The notes beneath the pieces are model-generated. The model was not told the origin of the DNA and did no database searches. It saw only the letters and a program-made list of their open reading frames with translations. A DNA stretch of 8,471 bases, from NCBI GenBank assembly GCA_004028495.1, contig MTKS01000048.1, positions 1-8,471 of the forward strand, read 5' to 3'. Of this stretch, positions 1 through 6,200 are shown one piece after another. A program made the translations under genes and the position numbers. Numbering within the stretch: position 1 is the stretch's first letter; each line of letters opens with the position of its first letter. The stretch comes from Candidatus Electrothrix marina (GTDB lineage Bacteria; Desulfobacterota; Desulfobulbia; Desulfobulbales; Desulfobulbaceae).

Positions 1-254
1 CCCATCTCATTGGCAATGATATAGGCCAGGGTGGTTTTGCCCAGACCGGGAAAACCGTGAAACAGGACATGATCCAGGGCCTCACCTCGCTGTCGGGCCG
101 CCTGGATAAAGACCCGCAAGCTGTTCTTCACCTGTTCCTGACCGATGTACTCATCCAACCGTTGCGGTCGCAGATTGAGGTCCGGCTGGACATCGTCAAT
201 CTGCTTTTCCCCTTCAACGATCCGTTTGCCGGTGAGATCTTCCTCGAAATTCAT
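1..254 (-). CDS. ruvB: RuvB, Holliday junction branch-migration ATPase (N-terminal 84 residues, cut by window edge)
   Basis: RuvB is the hexameric AAA+ motor that drives Holliday-junction branch migration on the RuvA platform during recombinational repair, in the cytoplasm. Only the N-terminus is present. After an acidic leader comes the family segment [19 protein letters not shown] (from about residue 29), then LDHVLFHG and the Walker A loop GFPGLGKT at residues 67-74, with K73 and T74 as nucleotide-binding residues, then LAYIIANEM to the edge. Walker B, the sensors and the winged-helix domain would lie to the left of the window. The start ATG (254-252) overlaps the ruvA stop as ATGA, which implies translational coupling. 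Oddity: RuvB proteins nearly always read GPPGLGKT, whereas this one has F at the second position; the P-loop glycines and lysine are intact. Identification is confident; the partial state is due only to the window boundary. Confidence 0.95.
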   Translation of the reverse strand, partial: MNFEEDLTGKRIVEGEKQIDDVQPDLNLRPQRLDEYIGQEQVKNSLRVFIQAARQRGEALDHVLFHGFPGLGKTTLAYIIANEM

Positions 255-883
255 GCCAAGCCCCTCAGCGCATTACGGATGAGTTCATCCACCTTCATCT
301 CGGCAGCCCTTTCCGGGTCGGCCTGCTGGACAGCACGTAGGGCCTGCCAGGAGGTTTCCTGCGGATAGCCGAGATTGACCAGGGCCGAGGCTGCATCCTG
401 CATGGCAAAGCCCTCGCTGCGAGGCGGGGCGTTTCCGGCAATTCCTTTGCCCGGTAGAGCTTGGGGGTGCTCCAGGATAAGACCACCCACCTTGTCCGCT
501 AATTCCATGCAGAGCCGCTGGGCCGTCTTCTTGCCCACCCCGGACAAGGCGGTCAGTCGAGCCATGTCTTTCAGGTTCACGGCATTGCAAAGCTCAGCCG
601 GATCAATGCCGGAGAGAATGGACAGGGCCAGTTTGGGACCGACCCCGGAGACCCCGGTGAGAAGGAGAAAGAGTTTTTTCTGCTCCATATCCGTGAAGCC
701 GTACAGGGTAATGGCGTCTTCCCGGACATTGGTGTGGATGTGGAGAAAGACCTTTTCTCCTGCCAAGGGCAGTTTGTCGTAGGTCCGGCCGGAGAGCTGC
801 ACCTCGTAGCCCACGCCCTGCACGTCAATAATAACCGAGGCCGGGTCTTTATGCTGGAGAATTCCTGAGAGGGTTGCTATCAT
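251..883 (-). CDS. ruvA: RuvA, Holliday junction-binding protein
   Basis: RuvA binds four-way DNA junctions as a tetramer and loads RuvB rings for branch migration. The 210-residue product matches the family length (E. coli about 203). Domain I, an OB-fold, covers about residues 1-62 (MIATLSGIL at the start, GVGYEVQLS around 23-32, [10 protein letters not shown] around 54-63). Two helix-hairpin-helix DNA-binding motifs follow: [15 protein letters not shown] at about 76-90 and [14 protein letters not shown] at about 111-124. A glycine/proline-rich flexible linker (about 133-158) leads to the small C-terminal domain III (about 159-207, [11 protein letters not shown]), which contacts RuvB. The start at 883 gives the expected N-terminus; upstream bases are A-rich with only a weak Shine-Dalgarno (AAAGAA). 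The stop overlaps ruvB, so the two form an operon, driven by the promoter at 946-973. No ruvC lies immediately upstream, unlike the common ruvCAB order. Confidence 0.97.
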   Translation of the reverse strand: MIATLSGILQHKDPASVIIDVQGVGYEVQLSGRTYDKLPLAGEKVFLHIHTNVREDAITLYGFTDMEQKKLFLLLTGVSGVGPKLALSILSGIDPAELCNAVNLKDMARLTALSGVGKKTAQRLCMELADKVGGLILEHPQALPGKGIAGNAPPRSEGFAMQDAASALVNLGYPQETSWQALRAVQQADPERAAEMKVDELIRNALRGLA

Positions 884-945
884 GTTCTTTTTTTAGAAGG
901 CTGAGCTGGTTATGAACAATCGGTTAATCAATATTTTTGGACTTG

Positions 946-973
946 ATTATAACGGCTATAGGCGATCCGGCAA
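946..973 (-). promoter_or_regulatory. Sigma70-type promoter for ruvAB
   Basis: Read on the minus strand there is a -35 element TTGCCG (973-968; 4 of 6 to TTGACA), a 16-base spacer, and a perfect -10 element TATAAT (951-946). Transcription would begin near position 939, giving a leader of about 56 bases before the ruvA ATG at 883. The location and orientation fit ruvA being first in its operon. The call rests on consensus match alone. Confidence 0.6.
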
Positions 974-1043
974 CGTATTTCCCGAGTCTCTCGTCTCATC
1001 GTTTCCTTATCCCCTTGCAATTACTTTCTTATAACAGTTTTGT

Positions 1044-1061
1044 TCAGAGCAAGCACTCTGA
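1044..1061. repeat. Small inverted repeat, possible operator
   Basis: TCAGAG (1044-1049) and CTCTGA (1056-1061) are perfect inverted arms around a 6-base centre. The element ends six bases before the -35 candidate of the downstream transporter gene, where a regulator could bind. A six-base arm can occur by chance, so the assignment is weak. Confidence 0.25.
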
Positions 1062-1067
1062 TGTCGC

Positions 1068-1094
1068 TTGAAAAAACCCCATCCTTTCTATAAG
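1068..1094 (+). promoter_or_regulatory. Candidate sigma70 promoter for the Na+/Pi cotransporter gene
   Basis: TTGAAA (1068-1073; 5 of 6 to TTGACA) and TATAAG (1089-1094; 5 of 6 to TATAAT) are separated by 15 bases, shorter than the usual 16-18. It would give a leader of about 80 bases before the ATG at 1181. It is the best pair I found on this strand, but the short spacer keeps confidence low. Confidence 0.3.
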
Positions 1095-1180
1095 CTGATA
1101 AAAATTGATAAAAGGCGGTACGTTCTGCAGGCTCTCATGACGAGAAAAAGAGAAATGAATAATAATAACCTACTGATTTT

Positions 1181-2941
1181 ATGGATATCCCTGTAGATTT
1201 TTGGAAATTGGCAGCCGGATTAGCAATCTTTCTTTATGGCATGTTTCTCTTGGAGGACTCCGTCAGGATTATGTCCGGCAAGGCCTTCCGTCAGATGATC
1301 AGGTCCTATACTGACGGTCGTCTGCGCTCCATCGGCAGCGGTGCCCTGATCACCGCGATCCTTCAGTCCAGCTCGGCAGTTTCGCTGATGGTGCTGGCCT
1401 TTGTCGGAGCCGGGGTGATGACTATGGAAAACGGTATCGGTGTGATGGTGGGGGCCAATATCGGCACCACCCTGACCGCATGGATTGTGGCCGCATTCGG
1501 TTTTAAGATCAAAATTTCGAGCATGGCCTTTCCGCTGATTGCCTGTTCCGGTCTTATTTCCATGATCATCAATCCGGCTTCAAAGGTTTTTCAGGTAAGC
1601 CGGCTGCTGATCGGCTTCGGGTTTCTGCTCCTGGGTCTTGATTATATGAAGACCAGTGTGGAGGTTTATACCCAGTATGTTGATTTAACGGCCCTTATTG
1701 GTTACGGTGCTTGGTTGTATTTGCTGTTCGGTATTCTCATGACCGCGATAATGCAGGCAAGCGCGGCGTCCATCGCTATCATTCTTACCGGACTCAACAG
1801 CGGCCTGATCACCTTTGAAATTGCGGCAGCTATGGTGATCGGGGCTAATATCGGAACCACAGTGACCGTGCTGCTCGGTGCAATCGGCGGTATGCCGATA
1901 AAAAAACGAGTAGGAGCCAGCCATCTTGTCTTTAATGTGATTACGGGACTTGTCGCCTTTATTGCGCTGGGTCCTTTATCTCATGTGGTTGCACTGTTTT
2001 TCGACACCTCAACCGATGCCGTTATGGGCCTGGCCCTTTTTCATACACTGTTTAATTTGATAGGTGCGATAATCTTTTTGCCGTTTATCGGCTATCTATC
2101 CCGCTTTCTTCTCCGTTTTTTCCCTGAACGTAAAGCGGTGCTGACCGTATATCTTAACAACACACCCACAGAGGTGCTGGACGCAGCCACTTCTTCCCTG
2201 CGCAAAGAAACCCTGCATCTTTTTCAGGAATGCCAGCTCTATACCCTGAAGACCTTTGGTATTGACGAAAAATTGGTCTTTGACCATAGTTTACCCTTTC
2301 AAAAGAATCTTGGTCGCCGTAGCACCCCGACTGATTTTTATGAGAATGCCAAGCTCCTGCACGGAGAGATTATTGAGTTTTATGCCAAACTGCTGAACGC
2401 CAAGCTGGAACAAGAAGAGGCAAAGGCCTTGGAACGGATGATTTATGCTTCCCGCAATATCATGAATTCCATGAAGAACATCAAGGGACTCCGCCATGAC
2501 ATGGAGGAATTTGACAGCTCGGATAACAAACATCTGAACCTGCAATACAGGTTGTTCCGCCGTCGTCTTGTCGGCTTATATCATAGTATCAACAGCTTTT
2601 TTGAGACGATGGGCGATCATCAGGAGCAGTACCGAATTCTGCTTCGCACGGTGATCCATATAGAACAGCAGGACGCCCAGTTCCTCAGTACAGTTATGGA
2701 ACTGGCAGCAGCAAAAGATATCGACGAACGGGAGATCTCTTCATTACTCATGGCCAACCGCCTGTTCAGTCAGTCCTGCCGTCTCCAGATCTTTGCCCTG
2801 AAAGACTTATTGCTCAGGAAGGAGGAGATTAAGGAGTTTGATCATGCTATGGATATGAAAGAGTTGCTGGATGAGGAGCATGGAAGGCAGGGGATTGATC
2901 CGCCGCAGCCCAATGCTCCCGAAAACAGACAAATAGCATGA
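1181..2941 (+). CDS. Na+/phosphate cotransporter (NptA/YjbB type) with C-terminal PhoU-like domain
   Basis: This 586-residue inner-membrane protein belongs to the Na/Pi cotransporter family (SLC34-like, Pfam Na_Pi_cotrans), which moves phosphate with sodium; the bacterial YjbB member has been linked to phosphate export. The family's duplicated core is visible: repeat one has TAILQSSSA (58-66) followed by GANIGTT (91-97); repeat two has TAIMQASAA (188-196) followed by an identical GANIGTT (221-227). Hydrophobic segments fill about residues 8-305, suggesting eight to ten membrane or re-entrant helices. From about 330 to 565 the protein is soluble, helical and charged, like the PhoU-type tail of many bacterial members, which may sense or regulate phosphate flux. 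Oddities: the second QSSSA signature is QASAA, and the start codon lacks a Shine-Dalgarno. An in-frame TAA at 1166-1168 rules out an upstream start. It is divergent from ruvAB and appears monocistronic. Transport direction cannot be read from sequence. Confidence 0.9.
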   Translation: MDIPVDFWKLAAGLAIFLYGMFLLEDSVRIMSGKAFRQMIRSYTDGRLRSIGSGALITAILQSSSAVSLMVLAFVGAGVMTMENGIGVMVGANIGTTLTAWIVAAFGFKIKISSMAFPLIACSGLISMIINPASKVFQVSRLLIGFGFLLLGLDYMKTSVEVYTQYVDLTALIGYGAWLYLLFGILMTAIMQASAASIAIILTGLNSGLITFEIAAAMVIGANIGTTVTVLLGAIGGMPIKKRVGASHLVFNVITGLVAFIALGPLSHVVALFFDTSTDAVMGLALFHTLFNLIGAIIFLPFIGYLSRFLLRFFPERKAVLTVYLNNTPTEVLDAATSSLRKETLHLFQECQLYTLKTFGIDEKLVFDHSLPFQKNLGRRSTPTDFYENAKLLHGEIIEFYAKLLNAKLEQEEAKALERMIYASRNIMNSMKNIKGLRHDMEEFDSSDNKHLNLQYRLFRRRLVGLYHSINSFFETMGDHQEQYRILLRTVIHIEQQDAQFLSTVMELAAAKDIDEREISSLLMANRLFSQSCRLQIFALKDLLLRKEEIKEFDHAMDMKELLDEEHGRQGIDPPQPNAPENRQIA

Positions 2942-2983
2942 AGCCACTGTATCTCCTCAAAAAATAACGAAATGTCCTAATCG

Positions 2984-3072
2984 CCCCGGCAGCAGTGCCG
3001 GGGAACGAGTTCCGCCTTGTCCGGGTGAGCACAGAGGAATCTCCTCTCCAGTACCGGTACGGATGCGCATCC
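2984..3072. repeat. Cluster of short inverted repeats (possible REP-like or structured-RNA element)
   Basis: Five inverted repeats sit within 89 bases: CCCCGGCA/TGCCGGGG with a 4-base loop (2984-3003); the overlapping GGAAC/GTTCC (3002-3013); AGAGGA/TCCTCT with a 3-base loop (3033-3047); the perfect palindrome GTACCGGTAC (3051-3060); and, abutting it, the perfect palindrome GGATGCGCATCC (3061-3072). The first stem is strong but is followed by AACGAG rather than a T-run, so it is not a standard intrinsic terminator. The pattern fits a dispersed extragenic palindromic repeat or a folded RNA; which one cannot be decided from one copy. Confidence 0.5.
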
Positions 3073-3204
3073 CCTCAAAATCCCCCCTGCCCTGCTTTCC
3101 CCAACAGAATAATTTTAAAAGATTTTTTCTTTACTTTTTTCAAAAAGCAGAGTATGCGTGTCTGTTGTGCTTAAAATTTTTGCAAAGGATTGATTACCCT
3201 TAGC

Positions 3205-3210
3205 GGAGGA
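3205..3210 (+). promoter_or_regulatory. Strong ribosome binding site of the Tc-type gene
   Basis: GGAGGA lies 7 bases before the ATG at 3218. It is the strongest Shine-Dalgarno in the window and fixes the start of the giant open frame at 3218 rather than at the next in-frame ATG (3284-3286, residue 23). Confidence 0.85.
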
Positions 3211-3217
3211 AAGGGCC

Positions 3218-6200
3218 ATGCAGGAGAACAAAACACCAGTGGGCAAAACGCAACAAGCAGAAGGTAGCCAAGAAAAAAATCCTATGGCCGCACCGGCCAT
3301 AGCCCTGCCCAAGGGAGGCGGAGCCATCCGGGGTATGGGCGAAAAATTCGCCGCCAACCCGGTCACCGGCACCGGGTCCATGTCCGTGCCCCTTGCCCTC
3401 AGTCCAGGGCGGGCCGGTTTCGGTCCCCAGCTCTCCCTTTCCTATGATTCCGGTTCCGGCAACAGCCCCTTTGGCTTCGGGTGGAGCCTGTCCCTGCCTG
3501 CGATTACCCGCAAAACTGACAAGGGTCTGCCGCAGTATAGGGACAGCAGAGACAGCGGGCCGGAGGCGGATGTCTTTATCCTCTCCGGGGCCGAGGATTT
3601 GGTGCCGATTCCACGACAGGAGGAAATCGGAGAACCGGAACCCGTGTTTGATGAACATGATGAACAGGGTAACGGCTATCTGGTTGATGCCTTTCGCCCT
3701 CGCATTGAGGGGTTGTTTGCCCGCATTGAACGCTGGACCAGAGTTGTGGTAGGCGACGATGCGGAGCATAAGCAACAGCCAGATGTCCACTGGCGCTCCA
3801 TCTCCAAAGACAACATCCTGACCATCTACGGCCCGGACAGCGAATCACGCATCTGTGATCCTGCTGATCCGGGCCGAATCTTTTCTTGGCTCATCGCCGA
3901 AACCCGTGATGACCGGGGCAATGCGGTCATCTACGAGTACAAGGCTGAGGACAGCGAGGGTGTTGACCGCAGGCAAGCCCATGAACATAATCGGGGGGAG
4001 CAGGACGATCCCGCACGAACGGCCAATCGCTATCTCAAATATATCCACTACGGCAACACCCTACCTCTGCTTAATTCAGCAGGAAAACGCCCCTTGCTGC
4101 TCACTGATTTACCCACCGAGCAGCTCCAGGATACAAAATGGATGTTCGAGGCGGTCTTTGATTACGGTGAGCATCATCTGATCAATCCAACACCGGGTGA
4201 GGGAGAAATCAATCCTTGGCCTTGCCGCCCTGATCCCTTTTCCTCCTACCGAGCCGGGTTTGAGGTCCGTACCTATCGCCTCTGTCAACGAGTGCTGATG
4301 TTTCATCATATCCCTGGGGAAGACGGTTACGACGGCTTAGTCCGCTCCACGGATTTCAAATATCAAACCAAGGAGGGGGAAGAGAATCCCAATAACCCGA
4401 TCTATAGCTTTCTGGACTCGGTGATCCAGACCGGCTATCAACCTGATGGCAACGGCTACAGCAAAAAAAGCCTGCCACCGTTAGAATTCGAGTATAGCCG
4501 ACCGCTTGTCCAGGATAAAGTGAAGGAGATTGATCCGGCCAATCTGGAAAATTTGCCTATCGGTGTTGACGGTGCGGCCTACCAGTGGACCGATCTGCAC
4601 GGCGAGGGCATTCCCGGCATTCTGAGCGAGCAGGCCGGGGCTTGGTTCTATAAACGCAACCTCAGCTCCATGAGTAAGAAATACAGGCAGCGTTTCGGAG
4701 CAAGAGAAGAAAAACCGGTGCTCTTTTCCCCCTTGGAACAGGTGCCCATCAAACCCAATCTGTCTCTTGCCGCCGGAGCGCAGTTCATGGATCTGGCTGG
4801 AGATGGACTGCCGGATTTGGCAGTGCTGGACGGACCTGCGCCGGGTCTGTACGAGCACGACGAGGCCGAAGGCTGGAGCAGCTTCCGCCCCTTCACCTCC
4901 CGCCTCAACCGCAGCAGCCGTGATCCCAACCTGCGTTTCGTGGATCTGGATGGGGACGGCCATGCGGACATCCTGATCACCGAGGATGATGCTTTGGTCT
5001 GGTATCCCTCCCTTGGCGAGGAAGGCTTCGGCCCAGCCCGCCGGGTCGCACAAGCCCTTGATGAAGAAAAAGGTCCACGCCTGATCTTTGCCGACGGCAC
5101 TGACTCCATCTATCTGGCCGACCTTAGTGGTGACGGTCTCACCGATTTGGCCCGCATCCGCAACAGCGAGGTCTGTTACTGGCCCAACCTGGGGCATGGC
5201 CGTTTTGGGGCCAAGGTGACGATGGATAATGCCCCTCTGTTCGATCACCCGGATCAGTTCAACCAGCAGCGCATCCGTCTGGCCGATATCGACGGCAGCG
5301 GCACCACGGATATCATCTACCTCCATGCCGAAGGGGTGCGCATTTATTTTAACCAGTCCGGCAATAGCTGGGCTGCGCCACAGACCCTGGCCGCCTTTCC
5401 CCCTATCGATAATCTGGCCAGCGTCAACGTTACCGACCTGCTGGGCAACGGCACAGCCTGCCTCACTTGGGCATCGCCACTGCCCGGCAATGCAGGCCGC
5501 CAGATGCGTTACGTCAACCTGATGGGCGGGCAAAAGCCCCATCTGCTGGTGAGGACGGTCAACAACATGGGTGCTGAAACCTGCGTTGAGTATGCCCCCT
5601 CAACCAAGTTCTATTTGCAGGATAAATACGAGGGTAGACCGTGGATCAGCAAATTACCCTTTCCCGTCCATGTGGTGGAGCGGGTAGAGACCCTGGATCA
5701 GATCAGCGGCAATCGCTTTTCCAGCCGTTCTGCCTATCACCACGGCTTTTTTGACGGCCTGGAACGGGAGTTCCGGGGCTTCGGCATGGTGGAGCAATGG
5801 GACACTGAGGAATTCGGGGCCTTGCAGGAGGCCGGGTTGGAGGCGACCAATCTTGATCCTGCCTTTCAGCTGCCGCCGGTCCATACCAAAACCTGGTTCC
5901 ATACCGGTGTCTGGCTGGAGCGGGACCGGGTCAGTCAGCAGTATGCGCGGGAATACTATGGTGCCCCGCAGCCGGGGACAGCAGAGGATTACGAGGGAGA
6001 ACTCGCCGCCTTTATGGAAAATCAACTGCTCCCGGACACCGTCCTGCCATCGGGGTTGAGCGTGGAAGAGGCCCGCGAGGCCTGTCGCTCTCTCAAAGGT
6101 GCCATGCTCCGCCAGGAGGCCTATGCCTTGGATGGCAGCGACAAGGCAGAGCATCCTTATACAGTCACGGAGCAGAATTTCACTGTCCAGCTCTTGCAAA

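Larger units (their letters stand above)
884..1180. other. Divergent intergenic region between ruvA and the Na+/Pi cotransporter gene
   Basis: This 297-base spacer separates two genes transcribed away from each other. It is AT-richer than the flanking genes. It holds a good minus-strand promoter for ruvAB (946-973), a weaker plus-strand promoter candidate (1068-1094), a small imperfect palindrome (1044-1061) and a pair of TGATAAAA direct repeats 10 bases apart (1096-1103 and 1106-1113). I see no convincing SOS (LexA) box, Pho box or RNA gene in it. Confidence 0.7.
2942..3217. other. Intergenic spacer with palindrome cluster and AT-rich tract
   Basis: This spacer lies between the transporter stop and the giant Tc-type gene. 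Its first half is GC-rich and holds several adjacent inverted repeats (2984-3072). Its second half (about 3108-3185) switches abruptly to A/T runs. A weak -35/-10-like pair, TTTACT (3130-3135) and TATGCG (3153-3158) with 17 bases between, and a TAAAAT (3172-3177) are the only promoter-like words I found; none is convincing. No clear rho-independent terminator follows the transporter gene. Confidence 0.6.

Noticed and set aside
57..368. 103-codon plus-strand open frame at the left end
   Set aside because: It runs antisense across the ruvB/ruvA junction, both of which are certain.
2984..3003. GC-rich hairpin as a rho-independent terminator of the transporter gene
   Set aside because: The stem is good but is followed by AACGAG instead of a T-run on the plus strand, and the preceding A-run for the minus strand is not adjacent.
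2995..3174. GTG-started 59-codon open frame (VPGNEFRLVRVSTEESPLQ...)
   Set aside because: The first third looks somewhat protein-like, but the rest passes into the T-rich tract (DFFFTFFKKQ), there is no Shine-Dalgarno, and the frame coincides with the palindrome cluster.
3164..3186. Possible sigma54 promoter (TTTTTGCA as a -12 element)
   Set aside because: The matching -24 GG element at the required spacing is absent.
3200..3790. 196-codon minus-strand open frame over the start of the Tc-type gene
   Set aside because: Opposite the well-supported SpvB-type N-terminus and its strong ribosome binding site; the encoded sequence looks like low-information antisense translation.
4481..5542. 353-codon minus-strand open frame
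   Set aside because: Antisense shadow of the FG-GAP propeller region; no recognisable motifs.
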